Shown: positions 1 to 8,503 of the stretch, piece by piece
How positions within the stretch are numbered: the stretch's first letter is position 1
Layout: each line of letters begins with the position of its first letter
Source of the DNA: an uncultured Opitutia bacterium
Lineage (GTDB): Bacteria; Verrucomicrobiota; Verrucomicrobiia; Opitutales; UBA953
Direction of reading: 5' to 3'
Assembly: GCA_903868455.1 (NCBI GenBank)
Contig: CAIPVK010000052.1
Location: 1 to 26,134, forward strand
DNA: 26,134 nt
The notes under the pieces: model-generated
The model's input: only the letters and a program-made list of their open reading frames with translations
Databases searched by the model: none
Told to the model about the DNA's origin: nothing
Program-made: the position numbers and the translations under genes

Positions 1-1
1 C

Positions 2-1264
2 TCAGGCCTTGCCGGGCACCGGGGGCTTCTCCTCGGGCAGGCGCACCTCGCCCTTCTCGAAGTCCGCCGCCGCGGGGGAGCAGGCCTGGCCGTGCCAGGG
101 CGAGCGCGCGTTGTCCACCAGGTCCGCCCAGCGCACGAGGTCGCCGCTGTAGGCCGAGAGGCGGCCCATGATGGCGGCCAGGGTGGAATCCGTCACGGCC
201 CGGGTCTCGTTGGGAGGATTCCCCGCGAGCACCCCCTTGATCAGCGCCACGTGCTCCTGGACGTAGGGGTTCTCCGACTCGAGGCGCGGCTCGGGGACGT
301 CGACCTTGCGGCCCGTGACCTTCCCCGCGCCGAAGGCCTCGCCCGAGGCGCCGGTGAAGAGCTCGCCGACGCGGCTCCAGGTGCCGGAGATCTGGCGGCA
401 CTGGCTGTGGATGTGCACGCCGCCGCCGAAGTCGTAGTCGACGCTGAAGAAGTCGAACATGTTGCCCGTCTCGCGGCGGGCGCGGCCGCCGTAGCCCACC
501 GCCGAGACGGGCGGGCGGCCGAGGAACCAGATGGCGACGTCGAGGTTATGGACGTGCTGCTCGACGATGTGGTCGCCGGACATCTCGGTGAAGTTCAGCC
601 AGTTGCGCGCGAGGTAGTCCGCCGCGGACTCGCCGGGGTTGCGCCGCTTGATCCAGGGGACGGTGCTGTTCCAGTGCAGCGTGCCGCCCCGGATGTCGCC
701 GATCGCGCCGGCGTCGATGCGCGCCTTGTTGATGAGGTAGGCCGCCTGGTGCCGGCGCTGGGTGCCCGCGACCACGCCCAGGCCCTTGGCCTTCGCCCGC
801 TCGCCCGCCTCGCGCATCGCGCGCGCGCCTACGGCGTCGACCGCCACGGGCTTCTCGATGAAGCAGTGCTTGCCGGCCTCGACCGCGGCCGCGAAGTGGA
901 GCGGGCGGAAGGCGGGCGGGGCCGCCATGACGACGAAGTCGCAGCCGCTGGCGATGACCTTGCGGTAGGCGTCGTAGCCCGCGAAGGCCTTGGAGGCCTC
1001 GACCCCGAAGCGCTTGGCCGCGCCCTTCGCCGCCGGGGCGAAGGCGTCGCCGACGGCCGTGACCGTCACCTCGCGCCCGAGGAGCTTGGCCGCCGCGATG
1101 AAGTCGGTCAGGGCGCCGTTGCCGCGCCCGCCGCAGCCGATGAGCCCCACGGTCAGCCGGGCCTTTCCGGCCGGGGCGGACTGCCCCAGCGCGGGGGCGG
1201 CCGCCAGCGCGGCGGCGGCGAGGGTGGCGGTGGCGAGGAAGTCGCGGCGGGGCAGGGGGTTCAT
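2..1264 (-). CDS. Exported Gfo/Idh/MocA-family NAD(P)-dependent oxidoreductase
   Basis: The 420-residue product belongs to the Gfo/Idh/MocA sugar-oxidoreductase family, whose members oxidise or reduce sugars or inositols with a nicotinamide cofactor. The N-terminus carries a twin-arginine signal (RRDFLA, residues 6-11, then an alanine-rich hydrophobic stretch to about residue 28), so it is probably exported folded by Tat with its cofactor. The Rossmann glycine motif GCGGRG is at 43-48 and the family EKP motif at 137-139. The segment GDHIVEQHVHNLD (230-242) is typical of the secreted planctomycete/verrucomicrobial subgroup. The ATG is preceded by an AGGGGG ribosome-binding site. It lies 38 bp downstream of the Kelch-symporter gene on the same strand, so co-transcription is likely. 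The stop is at the window edge and the gene appears complete. GH109 glycosidases are related NAD-using enzymes, so hydrolysis is possible; substrate unknown. Confidence 0.93.
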   Translation of the reverse strand: MNPLPRRDFLATATLAAAALAAAPALGQSAPAGKARLTVGLIGCGGRGNGALTDFIAAAKLLGREVTVTAVGDAFAPAAKGAAKRFGVEASKAFAGYDAYRKVIASGCDFVVMAAPPAFRPLHFAAAVEAGKHCFIEKPVAVDAVGARAMREAGERAKAKGLGVVAGTQRRHQAAYLINKARIDAGAIGDIRGGTLHWNSTVPWIKRRNPGESAADYLARNWLNFTEMSGDHIVEQHVHNLDVAIWFLGRPPVSAVGYGGRARRETGNMFDFFSVDYDFGGGVHIHSQCRQISGTWSRVGELFTGASGEAFGAGKVTGRKVDVPEPRLESENPYVQEHVALIKGVLAGNPPNETRAVTDSTLAAIMGRLSAYSGDLVRWADLVDNARSPWHGQACSPAAADFEKGEVRLPEEKPPVPGKA

Positions 1265-1302
1265 GACCCCCTGAACGACAGCCCCTTCCAATGAGGGTTC
1301 CC

Positions 1303-3849
1303 TCAGTCCTCGCCGCGGCCCCGCAGGGAGAGACGGGGGTTGCCCCCGCCCTTGAGCCCCAGGCTCGCCAGGTAGCCGACGACGAGGCAGGTGGCGAAAC
1401 CGATGAAGCCGTAGAGGATGCCGATGACCGGGGCCTTGAAGTGGTGGAGTCCCGCCACCGTGGCGAAGCCGACGAGGGCCCCGACCAGGGCGCCCTTCGC
1501 GTTCGCGCGGCGGGTGAACACCCCGAGGGCGAACAGCCCGCCGAGCGAGCCCGCGGCCAGGCCGATCAGCGTGTTGAACTGCTTGAAGGCCGAGTCGATG
1601 CCGGAGGCGGCCATGTAGAGGGCGATGCCGACGGAGACCAGGCCGGCCGCCAGGACCACCCATTGTGCGGATCGGAGATACTCGGCATCCTCGCGACCCG
1701 GTCGCATGACCCGCGCGTCCAGATCCTTGACGAAGCAGGTGGCCAGGCTGTTGAGCGATGAGGAGACCGTGGACTGGGATGCCGCGAAGATCGCGGCGAT
1801 GATCAGCCCGGACACGCCGACGGGGAGCTCCTGCAGGATGAAGAAGGGCAGGATGGCGTCCGGCGCCGCCATCGCGGGGTCGAGCCGGCCGGGATGGGTC
1901 TTGTAGAAGGCGTAGAGCGCGGTGCCGAGCAGGAAGAAGATGAGCGCGCCCGCGAGCGACATCCACAGGTTGACGGTGAGCGAGCGTCGCGCGCCCGCGA
2001 GGTCCTTGGTCGTCACGTAGCGCTGCACCACGTCCTGGCTGGAGGTGTAGGAGATGAGCGAGTTGAAGCCGAAGGCGACGAGGATGACCCAGAACGAGGT
2101 CGTCGCGTCGGAGACGTCGAGGTCCGAGAAGGTGAGCGAGCCGAGCAACTTGTCGTCCGCCTGCGCCACCTCGAGCATGCCGAGCAGGCCGCCGTCGCAC
2201 CGGGCCACGGCCAGGACCAGGCAGAGCAGGGCGCCGCCCATCAGGACCAGCGCCTGCACGGCGTCCGTCCAGACCACGGCCTGGATGCCGCCCATCAGGG
2301 TGTAGACGACGCAGAGGACGCCGATGGCGACGATGGAGGTGCCCACGCCGACATCCGCCACCGACGCGAGGGCCAGGGCGGGCAGGTAGAGCACGATGGC
2401 GATGCGTCCGAGGTGCAGGAGCATGAAGGACGCCGAGGCGAAGAGCCGGCAGGCCAGGCCGAACCGCCGCTCGAGGTACTCGTAGGCCGAGGTCAGGTCG
2501 AGCTTGCGGAAGAAGGGCAGGTAGAAGGCGGAGACCACCGGCACCACGAGCAGCAGGCCGAGCTGGCCGACGTACCACGAGATGTCGGTCTGGAACGCCC
2601 TCGCCGGGATGCCCATGAAGGTCAGCGAGGAGAGCATCGTCGCGAAGATGGACAGGCCCGCGACCCAGACGGGGACGCTCTGGCCGCCTCGGAAATAGGC
2701 CTCGGTGGTGGAGGCGGCCTCCTTGCGCATGAACCACCAACCGATGCCGACCATGGCGCCGAGGTAGAGGACGAGCACCGTCCAGTCGACCCAGCCCATG
2801 GGCTGGCGCTCGGGATTCGGCCGCAGGGCGGCGACCTGCGTGGTGCGGACGCCGGGGCGCACTTCGCCGCCGGGGATCACGAACTCGCCCTTCCACGTCG
2901 CCACGGGCGCGACCGCGACGGCGCGCGCGTTGCCGAGGTCGTCGGCCTCGATCCAGGTGTCCGTGACCGTGTGGTAGCGGAGGCTGCGCGTGCCGAATCC
3001 GGGGTGCGCCGAGCGGGGTTGGAAGCTGACCTTCGAGCCGTCGTCGCCCGCGATCACGAGGAGGTGCGCCGCCCCGACCGGAAGGGCGGGCGTGGGCGCC
3101 GCGACCGCGGGGCGGGGAAGGTCGGCGAGGCGCCGCCAGCCCGCGTCGGGACGGAAGCTCCAGGCGTCCCTCAGGTAAGTGCGCGCGGGCTTGCCGTCGG
3201 CGTCGGGCGCGAGCGAGGCGCCGGAGAAGACGAAGAACCGCCCGTCGCGCACGCCGACCGCGGGCATGATGCGCCCGGGGCCGGGCAGCTGGGAGAGGGC
3301 CTTCCAGCCCGCGGCGGGGTCGCGGAGGTCGAAGGCGAGGAGGAGGTTCTCCGCCACCGTGGCGTCGGGCGAGCGCGTGCCGCCGACCACCAGGGCGAGG
3401 TCGCCCAGGACCGCGCCGGAGGCGTAGGCGAGGGGGTGGGGCATGTCGGGCAGCCGCTCGATCTCCACCTTGCCCCCGCGCTGGCGGAGCAGGAAGGTCT
3501 CGGCGTGGTGCCGGGCGTCGTCCGCCCCGCCGACCACGATGATGCCGCGGCCGGTCTGCAGGCTGACGGCGTGGCCGAGGGGGCGCGGCAGGTCGCCGAC
3601 CTTGCGCCACTCGCTGTCCGCCCGCTCGAGCAGGAAGATGTCGGCATGCCAGGCCTTCTTGCCCCCGTCCCACGGCATGCCCGCGGGGAAGTTCGTGCCC
3701 CCCGCCACGATCAGGGCGCCTTCCGAGACCCCGGCGACCGTCGCCGCCCGTCCGATGGGGTCGGGCATGTCGGGAAGGCGCCGCGACTCGACTGAGGCAA
3801 GGGCGGGGAGCGCGAGCAGGGCGGGCAGGAGGGCGAGCAGGCGGCGCAT
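1303..3849 (-). CDS. Kelch beta-propeller fused to sodium:solute symporter (SSS family)
   Basis: The 848-residue product has a signal peptide (residues 1-19), a Kelch-repeat propeller over about 22-342 with recurring VGG/AGG strands and LPDMP or DLPRP turns, and then an SSS-type sodium symporter from about 354 to the end, starting at the first membrane span GWVDWTVLVLYLG. The TEAYFRGGQ loop (382-390) matches the conserved cytoplasmic signature of SSS proteins. The Kelch part resembles the sialic-acid mutarotase family (NanM/YjhT and its permuted relatives). I infer that the propeller sits in the periplasm and presents a chosen sugar anomer to the symporter; sialic acid itself is only a guess. 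It lies upstream of the oxidoreductase gene in the same direction and is divergent from the heme protein gene with 98 bp between starts. A GGAGGT sits 15 nt before the ATG and an AGGGG closer to it. Confidence 0.9.
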   Translation of the reverse strand: MRRLLALLPALLALPALASVESRRLPDMPDPIGRAATVAGVSEGALIVAGGTNFPAGMPWDGGKKAWHADIFLLERADSEWRKVGDLPRPLGHAVSLQTGRGIIVVGGADDARHHAETFLLRQRGGKVEIERLPDMPHPLAYASGAVLGDLALVVGGTRSPDATVAENLLLAFDLRDPAAGWKALSQLPGPGRIMPAVGVRDGRFFVFSGASLAPDADGKPARTYLRDAWSFRPDAGWRRLADLPRPAVAAPTPALPVGAAHLLVIAGDDGSKVSFQPRSAHPGFGTRSLRYHTVTDTWIEADDLGNARAVAVAPVATWKGEFVIPGGEVRPGVRTTQVAALRPNPERQPMGWVDWTVLVLYLGAMVGIGWWFMRKEAASTTEAYFRGGQSVPVWVAGLSIFATMLSSLTFMGIPARAFQTDISWYVGQLGLLLVVPVVSAFYLPFFRKLDLTSAYEYLERRFGLACRLFASASFMLLHLGRIAIVLYLPALALASVADVGVGTSIVAIGVLCVVYTLMGGIQAVVWTDAVQALVLMGGALLCLVLAVARCDGGLLGMLEVAQADDKLLGSLTFSDLDVSDATTSFWVILVAFGFNSLISYTSSQDVVQRYVTTKDLAGARRSLTVNLWMSLAGALIFFLLGTALYAFYKTHPGRLDPAMAAPDAILPFFILQELPVGVSGLIIAAIFAASQSTVSSSLNSLATCFVKDLDARVMRPGREDAEYLRSAQWVVLAAGLVSVGIALYMAASGIDSAFKQFNTLIGLAAGSLGGLFALGVFTRRANAKGALVGALVGFATVAGLHHFKAPVIGILYGFIGFATCLVVGYLASLGLKGGGNPRLSLRGRGED

Positions 3850-3947
3850 GTCCCCTGTTTGGGCACCTCCGCGGGGGAATCAACCGGACAGTTCGACCCC
3901 TCGTGTTTCGGCTCGCTCGCTCGCGGCCGATATTTTCAGTTTGGACC
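3850..3947. promoter_or_regulatory. Divergent intergenic region between Kelch-symporter and heme-protein genes
   Basis: These 98 bp must hold the promoters of both divergent genes. Toward the plus-strand gene there is an AT-rich box, TATTTT at 3931-3936 (4 of 6 matches to a -10), in otherwise GC-rich sequence. If used, the transcript would start only about 5 nt before the ATG. No convincing -35 element is visible. On the minus strand, GGAGGT (3870-3865) lies 15 nt before the start. The layout suggests shared control of both genes, which is inference. Confidence 0.35.
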
Positions 3948-6900
3948 ATGCGCGCCGTCGCCTGCCTGCTTCTCCCCTTCCTGGCCGCCGCCACCTCGGC
4001 CAAGCCCGCCGCGGCCTCCCGCGTGCTACGGGCCTCGGATGCCGAGCGTCTCGTCCCCATCCAGGCCGATCTAAGGGGCGCGCGCGAGGTCTACCTCGTC
4101 GCCCATGACCTCGACGGCGACAGCTTCGACTGGGTGGCCTGGGTCGACCCTGTGCTCGTCATGGCCGACGGCTCCACGCGCGACCTCGCGGCGATGTCCT
4201 GGAAGTCCGGCCGCACCGGCTGGGGCCAGCTTGCGCCCAACGCCAATCCCGAGGGCGGTCCCATCCGGGTCTCCGGTCGCCAGGTGCGCGGTCTCGGCGC
4301 CCACGCGCCCGCCGTGCTCGCCTTCGACCTGCCCGCCGGCGCGGTCGGCCTGCGCGCGAAGGTCGCGCTCGACGACGGCGGGGCCATCCGCGACGGCGCG
4401 CCGACCTCGGCCAGCGCCCGCTTCTTCGTCACGACCACGCCTCCCGACCTGACCTCGCTCCTCCTCGGGGATCCCCTCGTGCCGACCGAGCTCTTCAGCG
4501 TGCCCGAGGGCCTCGAGGTCACCGTCTGGGCGACGACCCCGGACCTGTTCAACCCGACGAACATCGACTTTGACGAGCGCGGTCGCCTGTTCGTGGCGGA
4601 GGGCGTGAACTACCGCGAGAAGGCCGGCCGCCGTCCGGCCGGCGACCGCATCGTCGTGCTGGAGGACACCGACGCCGACGGGCGCGCCGACCGCAGCGAG
4701 ACCTTCGTCCAGGAGCCCTTCCTCGTCTCCCCGCTCGGCGTCGCCGCCATCGACGGCAAGGTCGTCGTCTCCCAGCCCCCCGAGCTCCTCGTCTACCACG
4801 ACACGAACCGCGACGGTCGATTCGACCCCGCTTCCGAGCGCCGCGAGGTCCTGCTCTCCGGTTTCTCGGGACGCAACCACGACCACAGCCTCCACAGCGT
4901 GACCGTCGGTCCGGACGGGCTCTGGACCCTGAACTTCGGCAACTGCGGCGCCGACTTCACCGCGCGCGACGGCAAGGCCTTCCGCTTCGGCAGCCCCTAC
5001 ATGACCCAGGAGGCCGCCGGCAAGCCCAGCGCCGACGGCCGCGTCTGGATCGGCGGCGCGGCCATCCGCATGAACGCCGACGGCACGGGCGTGCGCGTCG
5101 CCGGCCATAACTTCCGCAATAGCTACGAGCAGGCCATGAGCTCGTTCGGCGACGTCTTCCAGAGCGACAACGACGACTATCCCGCCTGCCGCGTGACCTA
5201 CCTGCTCGAGGGCGCGAACCTCGGCTTCGCCTCCGCCGACGGCCTCCGCACCTGGGAGGCCGACCGTCGCCCCGGCCTCGCCGTCGACCGCGCCACCTGG
5301 CGCCAGGAGGACCCGGGCGTCCTTCCGGCGGGCGACATCTACGGCGGCGGCTCGCCGACCGGCGTGGTCGTCTACGAGAACGGCGCCCTGGGCGACCGTT
5401 GGCGCGGCCTCCTGCTCGCCTGCGAGGCGGGCAAGAACGTCGTCTTCGGCTACTTCCCCAAGCCCGACGGCGCCGGCTTCCGCTTGGAGCGCTTCGACTT
5501 CCTGACCTCCAACAAGGAGCGCCGCTGGGCCGGCTCCGACTTCCTCGGCGGCCGCGCCACGGGCGAGACGCCCACCCTCTTCCGCCCCTCCGACATCGCC
5601 GTCGGCCCCGACGGCGCCCTCTACGTCGCCGATTGGTTCGACCCCGGCGTGGGCGGCCACGGCACCGCCGACAACCGGGTGGCGGGCACCATCTACCGCA
5701 TCGCGCCCAAGGGCTTCCGCCCCGCGGTGCCCAAGGTCGACCTCGCGACGCCCGAGGGCCAGGTCCTCGCCCTGCGCAGCCCCGCGGTCAACGTCCGCGG
5801 CGCCGGCTTCGCCCGCCTCAAGGCGCGCGGCGCCGCGGCCGTGCCCTTGGTGAAGCCGCTGCTCGCCGACCCCAATCCCTACGTCGCCGCGCGCGCCCTC
5901 TGGCTGCTCGCCCAGCTCGGCGAGGAGGGCGCCGCCCGCGTCCGCGCCGAGCTCGCCTCGCCGGACGACGACCGCCGCCGCGTCGCCTTCCGCGCGCTGC
6001 GCGCCGCCGGCCGCGCCGACCTCGCGCTCGCCCGCCGGCTCGCCGAGGACCCCTCGCCCGCGCTGCGCCGCGAGGTCGCCGTCTCCCTCCGCGACGTCCG
6101 CGGCCCCGAGGTCCTTCCCGTGATCGTCGCGCTCGCCAAGCGCTTCGACGGCGCCGACCGCACCTACCTCGAGGCCCTCGGCCTCGCCTGCGAGGGCCGG
6201 GAGGCCGAGGCCTTCGCCGCCATCGCCCGGGAGATGGGCGCCGCGCCCCTCGCCTGGTCGCCCGCGCTCGCGGGCATCGCGTGGCGCCTCCATCCGCCCC
6301 AGGCCGTCGCCGCCGTGCGCGAGCGGCTCCTCTCGGGCCGTCTCAACGAGACCCAGGCGCGCTTCGCCCTCGCCGGCCTCGGCTTCACCGACTCGGAGTC
6401 GGCCGTCCACGCGATGGTCGAGCTCGCCACCCGGGCCGATTTCCCCCAGCGCGACCTCGCCCGCTGGTGGCTGATGAACCGCAAGGGCAACCTGTGGCGC
6501 CGGTTCGACGTCGACGGCCTGCTCAAGTCCCGCGGCCTCTTCGACCCCGCGAAGGTCGTGCTGAGCCCCGCCCCCCTTCCTCCCGAGCCCGCCGGGGCCC
6601 GCCCGCTCGCGCCGGTCGACACGCTCGCCCGGCTGGCCGGCGATCCCGCCCGCGGCAAGGCCCGCGCGGCCGTCTGCATGGCGTGCCACCTGGTCGAGGG
6701 GAAGGGCGTCGAGTACGGTCCCGACCTCACGAGCTACGGCCGCAACCAGTCCCTCTCCAAGATCCTGCTCGGCATCGCGCAGCCCAACGCCGAGGTCACC
6801 CACGGCTACGAGGGCTGGCGCCTCGTCTCCACCGACGGCGTCGAGATCAACGGCATGCTCCTCTCCTCCGCGGATCCGGTCATCATCAAGTCGATGGGCA

Positions 6901-7037
6901 ACGTCATCCAGACCGTGCCCCGCTCGCGCGTCCGCGAGCTGCGCAAACTCGACCGCTCGCTCATGATGTCGCCCGCCCAGATGGGGCTCGACGACCAGGC
7001 GGTGGCGGACATCGCCGCCTACCTGCGCTCGCTCTGA
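3948..7037 (+). CDS. Secreted PVC-type heme-binding membrane-bound-dehydrogenase-like protein with HEAT repeats
   Basis: This 1029-residue protein has a signal peptide (1-18). It continues with an NPCBM-like beta-sandwich (about 25-165, a carbohydrate-associated module), and a six-bladed-propeller segment of the PVC membrane-bound dehydrogenase type (about 180-580) with the family sequence NFGNCGADFT (329-338). Alpha-helical HEAT-like repeats follow (about 590-830), then a C-terminal cytochrome-c-like domain with the heme motif CMACH at 910-914. Such proteins are expanded in Planctomycetota and Verrucomicrobiota and are thought to oxidise sugars or alcohols outside the cytoplasm and pass electrons to heme; no substrate is established. 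The chosen ATG begins the signal peptide; an upstream in-frame start at 3903 would add 15 residues before it. No Shine-Dalgarno is visible. The stop is 6 bp from the stop of the convergent ligase gene. Confidence 0.92.
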   Translation: MRAVACLLLPFLAAATSAKPAAASRVLRASDAERLVPIQADLRGAREVYLVAHDLDGDSFDWVAWVDPVLVMADGSTRDLAAMSWKSGRTGWGQLAPNANPEGGPIRVSGRQVRGLGAHAPAVLAFDLPAGAVGLRAKVALDDGGAIRDGAPTSASARFFVTTTPPDLTSLLLGDPLVPTELFSVPEGLEVTVWATTPDLFNPTNIDFDERGRLFVAEGVNYREKAGRRPAGDRIVVLEDTDADGRADRSETFVQEPFLVSPLGVAAIDGKVVVSQPPELLVYHDTNRDGRFDPASERREVLLSGFSGRNHDHSLHSVTVGPDGLWTLNFGNCGADFTARDGKAFRFGSPYMTQEAAGKPSADGRVWIGGAAIRMNADGTGVRVAGHNFRNSYEQAMSSFGDVFQSDNDDYPACRVTYLLEGANLGFASADGLRTWEADRRPGLAVDRATWRQEDPGVLPAGDIYGGGSPTGVVVYENGALGDRWRGLLLACEAGKNVVFGYFPKPDGAGFRLERFDFLTSNKERRWAGSDFLGGRATGETPTLFRPSDIAVGPDGALYVADWFDPGVGGHGTADNRVAGTIYRIAPKGFRPAVPKVDLATPEGQVLALRSPAVNVRGAGFARLKARGAAAVPLVKPLLADPNPYVAARALWLLAQLGEEGAARVRAELASPDDDRRRVAFRALRAAGRADLALARRLAEDPSPALRREVAVSLRDVRGPEVLPVIVALAKRFDGADRTYLEALGLACEGREAEAFAAIAREMGAAPLAWSPALAGIAWRLHPPQAVAAVRERLLSGRLNETQARFALAGLGFTDSESAVHAMVELATRADFPQRDLARWWLMNRKGNLWRRFDVDGLLKSRGLFDPAKVVLSPAPLPPEPAGARPLAPVDTLARLAGDPARGKARAAVCMACHLVEGKGVEYGPDLTSYGRNQSLSKILLGIAQPNAEVTHGYEGWRLVSTDGVEINGMLLSSADPVIIKSMGNVIQTVPRSRVRELRKLDRSLMMSPAQMGLDDQAVADIAAYLRSL

Positions 7038-7043
7038 GCCCGG

Positions 7044-8432
7044 TCAGGCCAGGTCGCTGAAGAACGCCTCGTGCTTGCCCGCCTTCCAGAAGGCGGGGTC
7101 TTGGCTGTACGAGATCGCCACCTCGAAGCCGGCGGCCGACTTGGCCTGGGCGATCTCGCGCAGGCGCGCCTCCTCGGCTTCCGTCAGCCGCCGTCCGGAC
7201 TGCAGCACGAACTCGAGCAGGCGGGTCGAGCGCTGGATGCAGCGGATCCGGCGCACGCCGGCGTCCGCGAACTCCTTGCCCATCGTCCAGATGCCGAAGG
7301 TGGGGAAGACCCGCGTGCCGTCGGGCAGGGTGAGGCGGTTGCGCCGGCGCCCGAGGATCCGGGCGAGCGTCGGCAAGGTCCGTCCGCAGGCGCAGGTCCC
7401 GGGCTCGCCCGGGACCGCGAAGTCGCCCAGCTCGTAGCGGATGAAGGGCGTGATGAAGTTCGTCAGGTGCGTCACGACCACGCGGCCCTCGCGGCCCGTC
7501 GCGCAGGGATTCCCGCCGTCGTCGAGCACCTCCAGGATGACCGACTCGGCCATCACGTGGTAGTGCGTCCCCGCCGGGCACTGCAGCGCGAGGTAGCCCG
7601 CCTCCTCGCAGGTGTAGCAATCGGTCACCCGGCAGCCCCAGGCCGACTCGATCCGAGCCCGGCTCTCGGGCGTGACGGTCTCCCCGATCGTCCGCAGCTC
7701 GCGCGGCGAGGGCAGGGCGACGCCGCGCGCCTCCGCATGGTCGGCCAGGGCGACCAGGTTCGAGGGGTAGGAGGTCAGATAGTCCGGGCGCTCGCGCTGG
7801 AGCCAGCGCAGCTGGGCGTCTGGAGTCAGGCTTGAGCTGAGGTAGACCCCGGGGCCCGAGGGGTAGATGCTCGCCACGCTCGGCCCCCAGTCGGGCTGGC
7901 GGATGCCCTCCTCGGTGGGCTCCCCCGCGGCGTTGGGGAACATCCGGATGGCGCCGAGCTTGAGCGAGAAATCGCGACCCTGCCAGAGGTACTCGCGCAG
8001 CGCGTTGGCCAGCCACACCGCGTTGGTCGCCGAGGTGCGGGCGAAGCGAAGCGGCTCGCCTGTGGACCCCGTGGTCGTGGCGGTCGCGAACTTGCCGTGC
8101 TCCGCCGGCAGGCGCCGCGCCCTCAGCCCCTCCCCCGCGGCCTGCAGGTCGGAGCGGGTCGACACGGGGATCGCGGCGAGGCGCCCGGCGAGGTCCTCGG
8201 CCGGCAGCGCGAGGGCGGCCGTGACGCGTTCCCGGTAATGGGGGACCTCCGCCGCGGCGTGGCGAAGCAGGAGGTCAAGCTGGCGCGCCTGCGCCGCGCG
8301 CAGCTCGGCGGGCGTCCATCGCTCCGAGAGCGAGAGCTGGTGCTGGATCGCGAGCAGCCGCGCGGCCTCCGCCCCGGGGAACGCCGGGAAGGCCAGGCTG
8401 GGCGAGGCGGTCCGGGGCGTCGGGGCGGGCAT
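7044..8432 (-). CDS. Phenylacetate-CoA ligase-like adenylate-forming enzyme (PaaK/CapK family)
   Basis: The 462-residue product is of usual length for phenylacetate-CoA ligase-like enzymes, which activate a carboxylic acid as an acyl-adenylate. The phosphate-binding loop TTTGSTGEP is at 119-127, the family Y-x-x-E-like segment CYTCEEAGY at 272-280, and the adenylate hinge region FIRYELGDFA at 330-339. Cysteines at 272, 275, 285, 347 and 349 (the last two in TCACGRTLP) resemble the metal-binding cluster seen in some members of this family. The start at 8432 is preferred because 21 residues upstream of it are low-complexity and unlike the family. There are no phenylacetate-pathway neighbours, so a role in aromatic catabolism is not supported; CapK-like or lipid-related functions are equally possible. 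It converges on the heme protein gene and is divergent from the sulfatase gene with 71 bp between starts. Confidence 0.85.
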   Translation of the reverse strand: MPAPTPRTASPSLAFPAFPGAEAARLLAIQHQLSLSERWTPAELRAAQARQLDLLLRHAAAEVPHYRERVTAALALPAEDLAGRLAAIPVSTRSDLQAAGEGLRARRLPAEHGKFATATTTGSTGEPLRFARTSATNAVWLANALREYLWQGRDFSLKLGAIRMFPNAAGEPTEEGIRQPDWGPSVASIYPSGPGVYLSSSLTPDAQLRWLQRERPDYLTSYPSNLVALADHAEARGVALPSPRELRTIGETVTPESRARIESAWGCRVTDCYTCEEAGYLALQCPAGTHYHVMAESVILEVLDDGGNPCATGREGRVVVTHLTNFITPFIRYELGDFAVPGEPGTCACGRTLPTLARILGRRRNRLTLPDGTRVFPTFGIWTMGKEFADAGVRRIRCIQRSTRLLEFVLQSGRRLTEAEEARLREIAQAKSAAGFEVAISYSQDPAFWKAGKHEAFFSDLA

Positions 8433-8503
8433 GCGTCCATGCAAGCCCGCTCCACGCGCGGGGCAAGGCTTGGCTCGGCCGCGCCCCGCGCCCATCCTGC
8501 GCC

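Noticed and set aside
1894..3795. A 633-codon plus-strand frame opposite the Kelch-symporter gene
   Set aside because: Low-complexity charged sequence, typical of a shadow frame in GC-rich DNA.
4071..6803. A 910-codon minus-strand open frame opposite the heme-protein gene
   Set aside because: High GC gives long antisense frames. The product is rich in Gly/Ala/Glu/Arg with no family motif, while the plus frame shows a signal peptide, propeller and CxxCH.
8433..8495. An upstream start of the PaaK-like ligase adding 21 residues
   Set aside because: The extra residues are Arg/Gly-rich and lie in the divergent promoter gap with the sulfatase gene.
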